Positions 27,991 to 39,517 are shown, counted from the first letter of the stretch. The stretch is DNA of 64,000 nucleotides from Komagataeibacter xylinus NBRC 15237 (GCF_001571345.1 NZ_BCTP01000004.1:62001-126000); one strand, 5' to 3'. Notes: generated by a model not told the origin, from the letters alone. Made by a program: numbers and translations.

Positions 27991-28761
27991 TTATGCTGAC
28001 TGACCCACCGGAGGAGTGAGGCGACCGGGATTGGCTTTCCAATCGCGCAGGGCTTCCTCGCAATAGGGTAGCACTTCAAACACGGCCATGGCCCCGAGTG
28101 CGCCCAGAGCGTAGCGCAGGCCCAGCGGCACGTGCTTGGGGCGGATGGGGTGGGAGCGGATCACCTTGCGCCCCAGCAGCGCCTGAAGCTGCGGCCAGTG
28201 CAGCACGGCTATCAGCGCAACAGCCAGCAGCGGCACCATTTCCAGGAAGCTGTGCACGTGCTGCTCGACGGGCTGTACCTCGCGCCGGGTTACGGCGTAG
28301 CTGACATCCCACATCGCCGTGGCTTCATGCACGAAAAACGAGGCGATCATCAGTGACAGCACGGGCGCGTCAATTTCCAGGAACAGGCCCGCCAGCACGG
28401 GGAAGGCGGCCTCGCCCAGCATAAGCAGATGGATGCCGGTTTCCTTCAGTCCGGTCGTGTGCTCGATATCCGTGCGGCGGTGGCACCACCAGTCTGTCAG
28501 GCCCGCTGTCAGCCACAGCGGAATCACAAAATACTGGATCACCTTGCGCGCGACCTGCCGTGTCGTGTCGGTCTCGGCGGGTGCACGCTCATGCGGTTCG
28601 GGGTGGGAGGCTGGCGGGGATGCATGCGCCGTGGCCACGGGTGCATCGGCTGCAACCTTGCGCCCGCGCCACCAGGCCACAAAACCGGCCCCCAGCGTGG
28701 CGGCGCCCGCGCAGAGCATGGTGGTTGCGTAATAGCGCAGAAAAGTCGGGTTCTTCATCAT
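27991..28761 (-). CDS. Multi-pass membrane protein of unknown function
   Basis: The 256-residue product has an N-terminal membrane segment (YYATTMLCAGAATLGAGFVAWW), a Pro/His-rich linker, then about four further hydrophobic segments. Conspicuous charged/aromatic patches are present (LTDWWCHRRTDIEHTTGLKETGIHLLMLGE, FFVHEATAMWDVSYAV, EQHVHSFLEM). The His/Glu clusters near membrane helices could bind metal, but I do not recognise the family. AAAGGAAGGG precedes the start. Its neighbour upstream is a DJ-1-type gene only 15 bp away, so they may form one operon. Confidence 0.75.
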   Translation of the reverse strand: MMKNPTFLRYYATTMLCAGAATLGAGFVAWWRGRKVAADAPVATAHASPPASHPEPHERAPAETDTTRQVARKVIQYFVIPLWLTAGLTDWWCHRRTDIEHTTGLKETGIHLLMLGEAAFPVLAGLFLEIDAPVLSLMIASFFVHEATAMWDVSYAVTRREVQPVEQHVHSFLEMVPLLAVALIAVLHWPQLQALLGRKVIRSHPIRPKHVPLGLRYALGALGAMAVFEVLPYCEEALRDWKANPGRLTPPVGQSA

Positions 28762-28776
28762 CGGGCTGCCCTTCCT

Positions 28777-29409
28777 TTACTGCGCCGCGCGGTGAGGGGC
28801 TTTGGCAAACAGGGCGATGATGGCCGGACAGAACACCTTGAGGTCATGCGGGTTGCGCGATGTGACCAGCATGCCATCGCGCACCACGTCGCGGTCCACC
28901 CAGTGCGCGCCTGCATTGGTCAGGTCCACGCGCAGCGAGGGCCATGAGGTGAGCGTATGCCCGCGCACGCCCTCGGCGTTGATCAGCGTCCATGCGCCGT
29001 GACAGATGGCGGCAATGGGCTTGTCCGCCTGCACGAATGCCCGCACAAAGCTTACGGCCTGTGGGTCCATGCGCAGGTGGTCGGGGCTGGTCGTGCCGCC
29101 GGGCAGGACAAGGCCGTCAAAATCATCGGCATTGGCTTCGTTGACCGGCATGTCCACACGCAGCCGCCGCGTGGGGTTTACATCGGCCTTCATGGCCTGG
29201 ATTTCACCCGCTTCAGGCGCAACAAGCACCGTATGGGCGCCTGCTGCGCGCAGGGCGGCCGCCGGTTCGCCCAGTTCCACCTCTTCCACGCCATTGGTGG
29301 CCAGAAAGGCAATGCGGCGCCCCGCCAGCGTGCCGTGGGCGGCAGGGGCCTGCGGATCGGGATTGTGGGTGGATGAGGCTGACATCGCGCCGGATGCATG
29401 GATGGCCAT
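28777..29409 (-). CDS. DJ-1/PfpI family protein (type 1 glutamine amidotransferase fold)
   Basis: This is a 210-residue cytoplasmic protein. FLATNGVEEVELGEPAAALRAAG, DGLVLPGGTTSPDHLRMD and the nucleophile elbow AICHGAWTLINA (Cys followed by His) are hallmarks of PfpI-type proteins, which act as deglycases/proteases or stress chaperones. The ATG at 29409 has GGAG upstream; a longer frame to 29565 would run into the hairpin repeat and is rejected. Context with small stress-type proteins fits a general stress role. Confidence 0.9.
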   Translation of the reverse strand: MAIHASGAMSASSTHNPDPQAPAAHGTLAGRRIAFLATNGVEEVELGEPAAALRAAGAHTVLVAPEAGEIQAMKADVNPTRRLRVDMPVNEANADDFDGLVLPGGTTSPDHLRMDPQAVSFVRAFVQADKPIAAICHGAWTLINAEGVRGHTLTSWPSLRVDLTNAGAHWVDRDVVRDGMLVTSRNPHDLKVFCPAIIALFAKAPHRAAQ

Positions 29410-29501
29410 GGCTGTTCTCCGTGTGCTGTAAAATAAGATATTGCTGCGGGCCAGGGCCTGCACGGGCATGAACTGCGCTCGCAAAGGACGATGGCCTGCC
29501 G

Positions 29502-29572
29502 TAAAAAAGCTTTGAAAGAACGCCGCCTTTTTGGGAAAAGGCGGCACCCAAAAAACTTTTATCATTTTAAAG
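29502..29572. terminator. Hairpin repeat upstream of the DJ-1 gene
   Basis: AAAAAAGCTTTGAAAGAACG is followed by the hairpin GCCGCCTTTTT / AAAAGGCGGC (29522-29545) and the outer flank CACCCAAAAAACTTTTAT. The GAAGC hairpin is reduced to a half. It would terminate the small genes transcribed leftwards from 29948. Confidence 0.65.
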
Positions 29573-29634
29573 GAATGATTTTACGTTCTGGCAGCCTGTT
29601 AAAGGCCCCCGTCATCCCGAATAAGCATGATGGC

Positions 29635-29805
29635 CTACTTCGTATTATGCGGCTGCGAGCGTGGTCCGGTGGTGCGCCCCTGCGATGGCGGATCGCTGGC
29701 CGGAAAGCTCTCGTCAAGCGCTTCGTCGCGGCCCTCGTCTTCATGTTGCTCGGCGGGGGTGGGCTTTTTTTCTTCCTTGGGGTCGGGGCTGCTGGACATG
29801 ATCAT
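29635..29805 (-). CDS. Small acidic protein with DEALDESFPASDPPS motif
   Basis: This 56-residue hydrophilic protein starts MIMSSSPDPKEEKK and carries DEALDESFPASDPPS near residues 28-42, a motif I recognise as widespread in small uncharacterised proteobacterial proteins. AAGGA lies about 5 bases before the ATG at 29805 and the start overlaps the stop of the next upstream small frame (ATGA). Its function is unknown. Confidence 0.75.
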   Translation of the reverse strand: MIMSSSPDPKEEKKPTPAEQHEDEGRDEALDESFPASDPPSQGRTTGPRSQPHNTK

Positions 29806-29948
29806 GCATCCTTGCGCTGAAGTGGCGTTGGTGGGGGCGGCGGGTCATCAAACGGGTCTGGACCGTCTGGCCCTGGTGGCGGTGGGTCACGCAATGGCAG
29901 GGGCGGACCTGGTGGGGGCATGGGGGGCTGACCACAGGGGATGTACAT
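29802..29948 (-). CDS. Pro-rich 48-residue protein
   Basis: The open frame starts MYIPCGQPPMPPPGPP and is nearly half proline, with an Asp/Pro stretch (PDGPDPFDDPPPPP). Its TGA overlaps the ATG of the DEALDESF protein by 4 bp, the same coupling style as genuine operons in this window, which is the main reason to call it. The ribosome site is weak (GAGAACAGG). No family is recognised. Confidence 0.5.
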   Translation of the reverse strand: MYIPCGQPPMPPPGPPLPLRDPPPPGPDGPDPFDDPPPPPTPLQRKDA

Positions 29949-30013
29949 GCCTGTTCTCACATAAGGCACGGAACCGCGCGGTATCGGGCGCAGGTTCCGT
30001 GCGGCTGCATGGC

Positions 30014-30376
30014 TTACTGTTCGCTGCTATCGGCGGGCGAGGGGGTCTTGTCGCCACCGCGGCTGCTGCGCCCTTCCGATCCGGGATGGGTATGGCTGTG
30101 GCCATGCGGGGTGGCGCTGCCAGAGGGATCATTATTGTCCGGTGGCTGTGTGCCGGGCTGTTCGCCCACGGTGCGCGGGTTGTTCCACAGCTTGTCCGAC
30201 GGTTCAACGCGCTGGCCGTTTGTTGAGGTGGCCGAGGGCGGGTTGCGCCCCACCTGCGAAGCCGCTGAATTGGCTGTTGGTGCCGGCGCGCCGCCCATGT
30301 CGGACTGGGCTATGGCAAGGGCGGGTACACTTGCCACGACGCCTGCAAGCAAGGTGAACTGCAGAATCTTTTTCAT
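30014..30376 (-). CDS. Small exported hydrophilic protein
   Basis: The 120-residue product has a signal peptide (MKKILQFTLLAGVVASVPALA, cleavage after IAQ or nearby). The mature part is disordered-looking and rich in Ser/Pro/Gly/Asn/His (PHGHSHTHPGSEG). GAAGA upstream supports the ATG at 30376. Its function is unknown. Confidence 0.65.
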   Translation of the reverse strand: MKKILQFTLLAGVVASVPALAIAQSDMGGAPAPTANSAASQVGRNPPSATSTNGQRVEPSDKLWNNPRTVGEQPGTQPPDNNDPSGSATPHGHSHTHPGSEGRSSRGGDKTPSPADSSEQ

Positions 30377-30523
30377 GGTTGTGTCTTCTTTCATTATGGG
30401 TGCGAACCACGCATTAAAGGCAGGATTCCAGTAAAATGTTCCAGTATGCGTCTTCCTGCCGTGTGAATACTTTTTCATGACCCCAATTTGAGCATGAATA
30501 CTTCAGGTATTACCCGGTCGCCG

Positions 30524-30769
30524 TCAGGGCTTCCTGGCGGGTGTCGCGTCGGGCTGGTCTTTGGCGCGACCGTGTTCGGCGCAGTGCTGCTGCGCGCCCT
30601 TGTGGCTGGTGGCTTCGACCCGCTCGTCATTGTCGAGGCTGGATTCCGGCTCGTCCTCGCCCTTGCGGGGCTTGCCGTGCCCTTCAGCCTTGGGGGCGGC
30701 ATGGCCTTCATCCACGGGGTTTGAAGGAACAGCGCCGCCACGCGCGCGCCGGTGCGTAAGGTAAGACAT
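30524..30769 (-). CDS. Small highly charged protein, unknown function
   Basis: This 81-residue protein has no hydrophobic segment and many charged residues (KAEGHGKPRKGEDEPESSLDNDERVEATSHKG). AAAGGACAGGG precedes the ATG by a few bases, which favours this frame over overlapping frames on both strands. Possibly a stress-related disordered protein like its neighbours; this is inference. Confidence 0.55.
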   Translation of the reverse strand: MSYLTHRRARGGAVPSNPVDEGHAAPKAEGHGKPRKGEDEPESSLDNDERVEATSHKGAQQHCAEHGRAKDQPDATPARKP

Positions 30770-30924
30770 GATCCCTGTCCTTTAATGAAAAAGGCAGCAG
30801 TCACAACTGCGTCTTGTCCTGCTGTCAGTCAGTCAACGGCACATGGGCGGGATGGTTCGGGCCTTTTGCATGGCGGATGGTAAATTAATAAGTGATGCCG
30901 CTGCGCCTGCAACCGGCCCCTCCG

Positions 30925-33900
30925 TCACGTTGCTGCCTGCGGTGGTGGCCCGAGTGTCACGGCCACGATATGGGTCGCGCCATCATCGAGCATCGTGATC
31001 GGGTCGGTGGCGGGCAGGTCCACCCCATCCAGCACGACATGGCGCACGCCCGTGCTGACATGCGCGGGGTTGCTGACCGTTATGGCATAGGTTGCGGTGC
31101 GCCAGCGCAGCCGCGCCGTGAATTCGGGCCACCCGGGCGGAATGCACGGGTCAACGACCAGCGTCGTGCCCAGCACGCGCAGGCCAAGCAGGGTTTCCAC
31201 GCCCACGCGCTGCATCCATCCGGCCGATCCGGTGTACCACGACCAGCCACCGCGCCCCACATGTGGCGGGCGGGAATAGACGTCGGCTGCGACAACATAG
31301 GGCTCCAGCCGGTAACGCCCGGCGGCCTCGGGGGTCAGGCTGTGGTTGATGGGGTTGATGATGTGCAGCAGGGCATGCGCCTGCGCCCCGTCGCCCAGGG
31401 CAGCGAAGGCCATGACAGTCCACAGGGCGGCATGGGTGTACTGGCCGCCATTTTCGCGTATGCCGGGCGGGTAGCCACGGATATAGCCCGGATCCGGGCC
31501 AATGGTGTCAAACGGCGGGGCAAGCACCAGTACCAGTCCTTCATCGGCGCGTACCAGCCGTGCGCGCACCGAGCGCATGGCGTGGGCCACCCGGTCAGGC
31601 GCGCCGACGCCAGACAGCACCGACCATGACTGCGATATGGCATCAATCTGGCATTCCGCGCTGGTATGTGACCCCAGTGGCGTGCCGTCATCAAAATAGG
31701 CGCGCAGGTACCAGTCACCATCCCACGTGGCCTCGAGTGCCGTGGCGAGGGCCTGCCTGTGTGCCTCCCATGCCTGCGCGCGGGTGTCCTCACCCCGGCT
31801 GCGCGCCAGCGGAATGAAGGTGCCCAGGGCTACGTGCAGGAACCAGCCCAGCCACACGCTCTCGCCCCGGCCATGCTCGCCCACGCGGTTCATGCCATCG
31901 TTCCAGTCACCCGTGCCCATCAGCGGCAGGCCGTGCGCGCCGGTGGCCAGCGCATGATCGAGCGCGCGGGCACAGTGCTCGAACAGGGTGCCGGTTTGCG
32001 ATGAGACCGTCGGGACCATGAAGCGGTCATGTTCCTCCAGCGCCAGGGGCGGCGCCTCGAGGAAGGGGATGATCTCGTCAAGCACCCCGCCGTCGCCCGT
32101 CGTGCTGACATAATGCGCCACCGTATAGGCCAGCCATGCCCGGTCATCGGAAATATGGGTGCGCACGCCAGCACCTGTCTGCGGCAGCCACCAGTGCTGC
32201 ACGTCGCCCTCCACGAACTGGCGGCTGGCCGCGCGCAGCAGGTGGGCGCGCACGGCTGCGGGGCGGCATAGCGCCAGCGCCATGCCATCTTGCAACTGGT
32301 CGCGAAAGCCATAGGCCCCGCTGGCCTGGTAGAAGCCCGCGCGCGCCCAGACCCGGCTGGCCAGGGTCTGGTAAAGCAGCCAGCCATTGAGCATGATGTC
32401 GAGCGCGCGGTCGGGCGTGCTGACCTGTATGGAGCCGGTCACCTGCTCCCACTCGCTGGTTGCGGCTTCAAGCACGGCATCAAGGTTGGCAGTGCGGTAG
32501 TGGGTGATGAGGCGGCGGGCATCGGCCTCGTTTTCGCCTTCACCGAGCAGGAAGACGATCTCCACACGGCCTCCCGGTGGCACGGTGGCCATGGTCTGCA
32601 CCACGCCACACGGGTCCAGCCCCGCGCCGGTGCGACCCTGCACGCCGTTGGGGCGGGTGAAGGCGGCAGGATTTTCCACGCTGCCGTTGCGCCCGATGAA
32701 TGCCGTGCGATCGCCTGAACTGGCACTGAGGTAGCCGCCCATATCGGCAAACGCGACCCGACCGGCATATTCCGCCTGCCAGCGGTTGCGCGCGAACAGC
32801 GCACCCGTCTCGCCATCGCGTTCGGTCAGGATGAAGGGCGCGGCCTTGCTGCGCGCGGGGCCAAGCACCCATTCCACATAGGCCGTAACCGACAGGGTGC
32901 GCGGCTGGGCAGAGAGGTTGCGCAACTGTATGCGCGTGATCTTGACCGGGTCAGTAGGCGGCACGTACTGCAAGAGCGTGCTGGCAATGCCGTGGGCCAC
33001 GCGGTCCTGACGTGTGTAGCCGCGCCCGTGGCGGGTGACGTAGGTTGCCGCCGCGTCGCGCCGTGTCGCGGCACTCGGGCACCACAGCGTGCCGCTGTTC
33101 TCGTCGCGCAGGTAGATGATCTCGCCGCAATGGTCGCTGACCGGGTCGTTCGACCATGGCGTGAGCTGGTGCTCGCGGCTGTTGCCTGACCACGTATGGC
33201 CGCTGCCTTCCGCCGTGACCTGAAAGCCGAATGTCTCGTTGGTGATGATGTTGACCCACGGCGCGGGCGTGGCCTGGCCGGGGCCAAGCACGATCACGTA
33301 TTCGCGCCCGTCCTGTGCAAATCCGCCATGCCCGTTGAAGAATTCAAGCGCGGGCACGGGCGGCACGGCAAAGGCGGTGGCGGGCTGGCGTGGCATGGGG
33401 CGCGCAGGGAGGCCGGAGCGTGCCAGCGGACCATCGGCGCGGTCAAGCTGTTCGGCCAGCCCCTGGCCTGCCACCAGCACCACGCGCGCGACCGACAGGA
33501 TCAGGTCCAGCACCACGGGTGTGACGAGATCGGCGCGCAGCACGCGCACCGACCCTGCCGTGCTGGCCGTGCGCGGGGTGGCATGCACCATCTGGTCGAG
33601 CGCCACCTGCAGGTCCTGCATGTAGGAGGATGGATGTTCGTTGAGAATGACAAGATCCACCGCGACCTGCTTGAGGCACAGATATTCCTGCGCCACAAGC
33701 ACGAGGCGCACCAGGGCCGTGTCATCGGCGGCCCTGATACGCAGCACGAGCAGCGGCAGATCGCCTGAAATGCCCTGCCCCCAGAGCAGTGGCTGCGGCC
33801 CGGCACCGCGGGCAATGGTCGTGGCATCGGTCCGCAGGGCCGGCCCTGCGTAAAGGATGTGGGCCGCGAGGCGCTGGAACAGGTCCGCCGTGGCGGGGCT

Positions 33901-35329
33901 GATGTCGAGATGGCGCAACTGCACCTGTGCCTGCGTCCACGCCAGCGTGCGCACGCGCGTGAAGGCCGTGGTGTCCTGATGGGTGTCGATCATGTCCAGC
34001 AGGGCGGCGCGGGTGGGGGCGGCCATGGTCCACACCGTGAGGCGGGCCACGGCACCGGGGCGGATGGAGAGCGTGGTGCGGATGGCAAAGGCCGGGTCGA
34101 GCACCGTGCCGGTCGCACCCGACAGGCGCGCATGCGCATTCAGGGCCGCGGGGTCATGCATATCATGGCGGCGGCCGATAAAGCGGGCGCGGTCGGTTTC
34201 CACCTCAACCGCGCTGTCACACACCGCCATCTGCGCCACCCATATCCCGGCCTCATCGGGAGCGCGCCTGCGGCGGGTGGCGATCAGCGCGCGGGATTCA
34301 GGCAGGTATTCGGTCTGCACGAACAATTTGGTGAAGGCCGGGTGCGCCAGATCCGCATCCTGCCCCAGCAGGGCCAGTTCGCTGTAGCTGGTGACCTCGA
34401 TCTCCATCGTCTCGCTGCCCGCGTTGTAGAGCGAAAGCTGGCGGGCCTCGGCGTCATCCTCGGCGGAGACCAGTATTTCCAGCGTCGTGGTCAGGTTGCC
34501 ATCGCGGCGGGCGAACTCGGCGCGATCTTCATGAAAGGCCACGCCATATTCATCCGGCTGTGCGGCGCAGGGCTGTGCCGTGGCCGACCATACCCGGCCC
34601 GTGCCCCGGTCGCGCAGGTAGATGTACTGGCCGTATTCATCACATGTCATGTCCTCGCGCCAGCGGCTGTAGCCTGACCCCGCCGCCGTGAGCATGACCG
34701 TGTACCGCCCGTTGGAAAGCAGGTGGGTGACCGGCTGCACCGTGTCGGCCCGGTCAAGGTAACGGCCCGCGGGCGTTGTAACGGGTGGGGCGGGGGCCTT
34801 GCTGTCATCTTCGAGTGGCAGGGGGCGGGCTACGGCCCCCCTGCGTGGCGCGCGTTCCTGCAGCAGCAGTTCGGCCGAGGCCATGAGCGGATCATCATGA
34901 AAGCGCGTGCGCATGATGCCGCCCATGAGCGTATCGGCCACCGCAAGGATCGTCATGCCCTGATGGTGCGCCATGTAGGCCCGGATGATGGCGACAGGGC
35001 TGCGGTCCGGCACGCGGCCGGGCGTGTAGTCGAGGGATTCATAAAACCCGTACCGGCCCAGCGCGCCGGTTTTTTCCAGCACGTACAGATTGGCCACCGC
35101 CTTTTGCGGGTCGACCATGGCGGCAAGTGCCGTGGCGTAGGGGGCCACGACCCGGTCCAGCCCCAGCCCGCGCTTGAGCCCCAGCCCCGGCACGCCAAAG
35201 TTGGAATACTGGTAGGTATATTCCAGGTCGCGCACGTTATAGGCGGATTCCGATATGCCCCACGGCAGGCCGCGCGCCTGCCCGTAGGCGATCTGGCGCT
35301 GCACGATCAGCGTATTGGTCTGCTCGAGC
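30925..35329 (-). pseudogene. ndvB: Cyclic beta-1,2-glucan synthase, C-terminal part (separated by frameshift)
   Basis: About 1468 codons continue the upstream fragment in another frame. They start at LLEQTNTLIVQRQIAYGQARGLPWG, finishing the glycoamylase-like domain (AYNVRDLEYTYQYSNFGVPGLG; YMAHHQGMT). Two carbohydrate-binding/beta-sandwich regions then lead to the GH94 phosphorylase domain (WLPQTGAGVRTHISDDRAWL, GDWNDGMNRVGEHGRGESVWLGWFL, GYPPGIRENGGQYTH). In NdvB/ChvB the GH94 part controls chain length of the periplasmic cyclic glucan. The frame is intact to its stop. Whether it can be translated from an internal start is unknown; alone it lacks the synthase domain. Confidence 0.85.
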
Positions 35330-38300
35330 AAGCAGGCTGCCCATGGGTGCGCGCATGACCAGCGAGGGCATGAGATATTCAAACATCGACCCCGACCACG
35401 ACACCAGCGCCGCCCCGTTGCCCACCGGGGTGATGGAGCGGCCAAGGCGGAACCAGTCCTGGGCAGGCATGTCGCCCTTGGCGATGGCGAAAAATACCGC
35501 CAGCCGCGCCTCCGATGCCAGGAGGTCGTAGCAGTTCCCGTCCTGCGTGTTCTCCGCCACGAGGTAGCCGATCGAGAGCAGCTTGCGGGCGGGGTCGCAC
35601 ATGAACCTGAAATCCATCTCCTGCGCCATGTGCCGCGCCGCCTGCGCCAGGGCTGTAAGGCGCGGGCCAAGGGTTGCGTGCAGGTTCGGGTCAAGGTCGC
35701 GCGCGTGGCTCTCCAGCGTGCGCAGGGGGGCCGCGATCCAGAACAGCGGGTCGGTTGCGATGTCAGGCGCGGTGTCGGGCAGGTTGCTGTACAGCACGGC
35801 GGCGTGATCGACCGTGGCCTGCGCCTGGCGGCGCAGGCGGGCGAGTTCGGCTGCCGAGCGGGGAGTAGTGTCGGACAGGACCGCGTTTTTCAGCCCCGTG
35901 AGCAGGCGCAGCAACTGCCGCTCGGGGGCGCTATGGTTGCGGCGCGCGCCATTGCTGAAGGTGAGGTCGGCCATGGCGATGTTGAGCGCATCGGTCATGC
36001 CCGCGCGCCACGGATCGGTTTCCGGCCCGCGTTCAGCCCAGCGCTGGCACGCGCTGGCCAGCGCGATGAGATGACCGGCCATGTTGCCGCTATCCACGCT
36101 CGACACATAGGCGGGATCAAGCGGGCGCAGGTCATCGGTTGCGTACCAGTTGTAAAAATGCCCCCGGTAGCGCGGCATGCGGGCCAGGGTGGCGAAGGTC
36201 GCCTCCAGCCGGGCCACGGTATCGGCCAGTCCGGTCCAGCCAAAATCACGCGCGCTGATGGTGCACAGCAGGTAGAGGCCGATATTGGTGGGCGAGGTGC
36301 GGCGCGCCAGCAGGGGGGCAGGGTCTTCCTGAAAATTGTCAGGGGGCAGCATGCTGTCGGCGGGGGTGACGTAGGTCTCGAAAAAGCGCCATGTGCGCCG
36401 CGCGGTCATGCGCAGGGCGCGGATATCGGTGCGCGAGGGGCGCGAGCGCGCGGCAATGACCGGCGTGCGGCTGGCCCACATGGCAATGGCGGGCGAAAGC
36501 CCCCACAGCACCGCCACCGGCACGCACAGGAACAGGCTCCACGACGCCCACAGGCAGGTGGCAAGCGTGATGCCACCTGCCAGAACCGGCCCGGACAGCA
36601 TATGCCCGTAATACCCCGCAATTCCGGGGCGCATGCGGTCGGTCAACTGGTCGGCCGGCACCCATTGCAGCATGTGCCGCCTAGTTATGAACACGCGCAC
36701 CATCGTGCGCCCGATCGCATCGGCCATGAACCATGCCTGGTGGGCAAGGAAGGTGATGTTGAGGAAGGTCATCACCCCTGCCTCGGCGCTGGCAGCGCCG
36801 AGCACGCTGAAATAGCTGCGCAGGGTGATCCATTCCCGCCGGGGCACGAAATCGGCCAGTACGGGCAGGAAGGCGGGCAGGGCGATGGCCAGCAGCATGA
36901 AGGCGGTCCAGGCAAGGGCGACCTGAAAAGGCAGGAACCATGCCCCCACCAGTGCGGCAGTTGCCAGCGGCATGCTGAGCGTGCGGCGCAGGTTGTCGAG
37001 CATCTTCCACCGTGCGATGCCTGATACGTGGCTGCGTGGCGTGCGGCCCGCGCCCGACATGACCCATGGCAGAAGCTGCCAGTCGCCGCGTGTCCAGCGA
37101 TGCAGGCGCTGGGCGGCGACAAGGTAGTCGGTGGGAAAATCCTCCACCACCTCGATGTCGGATACCAGCCCCGCGCGGGCGAAAATGCCCTCGAACAGGT
37201 CATGGCTGAGCAGTGTCGAGTCCGGCACGCGCCGGGCAAGGGCCGCCTCGAAGGCATCGATGTCGTATATGCCCTTGCCGGCGTATGACCCTTCGCCAAA
37301 CATGTCCTGGTAGAGATCGGACACGGCGGCGGAATAGGCGTCTATGCCGCTGGCGCTGGCATAGATGCGTTGGAACAGCGTGCTGTGGTGGCCGACCGGC
37401 AGGGCAGGTGTTACCCGTGGCTGGAGGATGGCATAGCCTTCATGCACCCGGCCCGATACGGGGTCGAAGCGCGGGGCATTGAGCGGGTGGGCGATCTTGC
37501 CGATCAGGCGGCGCACGGTTTCAAGCGGCAGGCGCGTGTCGGCATCAAGCGTGATGACGTATTGTATGGCCTGTGGCAGGGGGTGCGCCGCTGGCATGAA
37601 GGTGGTGTCGGTCGCGCCGCGCAGCAGGCGGTTGAGTTCGTGCAGCTTGCCGCGCTTGCGCTCCCAGCCCATCCACACCTGTTCGCTCTCCACCCAGACC
37701 CGCCTGCGGTGCAGCACGAAAAAGCGCGTGCCGCCGGGGGCGGGGCCATATTTGTGGTTGAGTTTCGCCACGCCTGCGAGTGCTGCCGCCAGCAGGGGCT
37801 GGTCATCGGGCGCGTCCGGGGCGGGGGTGTCGGGCCAGTCGGTCAGGAGGGCGAAATGCACTTCGTCATCACGCGTGGCAAGGTAGTGCACCTCAAGGCG
37901 GGCCAGCAGGGCGGCTACGGTGGCGGACGTGGTGAGCAGGGCGGGCACCACCACCATGCTGCGTCGCGTGGGTGGAATCCCCTCCTTGAACTCAAGCCCC
38001 GGCAGGGCGGTGGCCTGTATGACCTCGAGCGCCAGGCGGTTCACGCACGCGACCGCCGCCTCGGATGCGGGCACGAAGGCAAGGGCTGCCAGCAGCCATG
38101 AAGCGCCCCCCATGGCGGCATCGCACAACCACAGCGGCAGGGCGAGGAAAAGGAGCGTCAGCGTGGTAACGACTGCGCTGTAGGCCATGATGCCGCGTGC
38201 GCAGAACGCCCGCACCAGCGTGAGCCTTGCAGTGGGGCGGAAACCGATGGCGCTCTCAAGCTGCGTCCGCCCCGCCATGAGCAGGTAATAGCCGGGGTCG

Positions 38301-39517
38301 GCACGGCGGGGGTCATCGGGGGTTGCGGCCTCGGCCTGCCGGGCCAGAGCTACCGCGTGTTCGGCTATGGCGATTTCGCTCAGTCCGCAGCCGCGCGCGA
38401 GTTCCTCTATGGCCTTGCGATACAGGTCGCGACTGGCAAAATCAGCCGTGGTGAAGCTGTCATAGGCCCCGAACACCCGGTTGACGAGGCAGACCCGCTC
38501 GAAAGCCTCGGTCCAGTCAAACCCCGCGATCAGGCGCAGGCTGGTAATGATGTTGCGGATGGTGGCGTTGAACGCGCCCTGTTCAAGCAGGTCGTCGCGC
38601 ACCGCGTTGTCCATGGTGGTGCCCCGGTCGGCCAGGCGCTGCGCCAGCCAGATCAGGGCGGGATCCTTTTCCGGGTCCAGCCCGCGCGAGCGGTGGACAA
38701 GCTGGGCGGTAAAGGCGTGGGTAAGCGTGTGTGGCGCCACCGAGGCAAGCAGGGCGGACAGGGTGGCGGGCGTATCCTTGCGGCAGGCGGCAAGCTGGTC
38801 GGCCAGGGCGTCGGCTTCGCGCCTGCTGGCATTGTTGGCCATGATGGCGCTCGTAACCCTGCGCAGGTTCTCGATCAGCACGATGCGCAGCGTGATGGAT
38901 ACGGCCCACAGTTCGCCAATGTTCAGTGGCGTGACACTCAGGTAGGCCAGCAGGTAGGCGTAGAGCATGGCGGGCTGGATATTGCTGTCAGTGTGCGCCA
39001 CGAGCGCCCATGTAACGCCAAACACGCGCGGCAGGCCCGCAAACGGTCCGCTCGCCAGCTTGGGCAGGCGCGCGTAGTAGCCCGGCGGCAGGTCAAGGTC
39101 CGTCTCGCGGATCTGCATGTCGATCAGGGCATAGTTATCGGCCAGCCACTGGGCGGCGGGGGTCAGTTGCCTGCCCGCCTGCATGGCCTCGGCAATGCGG
39201 GCATCCGCCGCGCGCAGGAAGGCGCCGTTCTGCGCCAGCCTGCGTGACAGGGGCTGCCCGTACCCGCGTGGGTCAGGGGTGATGGTCTGGGCGGCGGCCA
39301 GGCTTCTGGCATGGACTTCGAGCCGTTCGGGGCCAAAAATCTCGCTTCTGACGGGGGCGGCATCCTCCTGCCATGCCGGCTGGGCGGTCCATCGGGGCAG
39401 GCGCGCCAGCCAGGAGCGCGACGCACCACCGGGTCGAGAGGGGCGTGTGGTGGCGTTCATGTCATGCTCCAGCCGGAGCGCGTGGGGTCGAACCGCCACG
39501 CGCTCGTGTGTTTTCAT
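35237..39517 (-). pseudogene. ndvB: Cyclic beta-1,2-glucan synthase, N-terminal part (frameshifted)
   Basis: This 1426-codon fragment makes about 1395 residues in the native frame and then some 30 foreign residues. It has an N-terminal cytoplasmic region, several membrane segments (near residues 445-490 and 825-985), and a GT84 glycosyltransferase core (YVITLDADTRLPLETVRRLIGKI; DLYQDMFGEGSYAGKGIYDIDAF; RLHRWTRGDWQLLPW). The beginning of the glycoamylase-like domain ends at MPSLVMRAPMGSLL. The family protein is about 2800-2900 residues and makes cyclic beta-1,2-glucan in the inner membrane for osmotic adaptation. The ATG at 39517 overlaps the stop of a 63-codon frame; ATG at 39460 with GGAGC upstream is an equally good start. 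Confidence 0.85.
35327..35334. repeat. 4-bp tandem duplication causing the ndvB frameshift
   Basis: The plus strand reads AGCAAGCA, two copies of AGCA. Read on the coding strand, residues MGSLL are followed by TGCT-TGCT; removing one copy joins GSLL to EQTNTLIVQR, the expected family sequence, and turns the two fragments into one frame of 2863 codons from 39517 to 30925. Confidence 0.85.

Noticed and set aside
29627-30226. 199-codon plus-strand frame rich in Gly/Ser
   Set aside because: It runs antisense to the Pro-rich and DEALDESF small genes and part of the 30014-30376 gene, and has no ribosome site.
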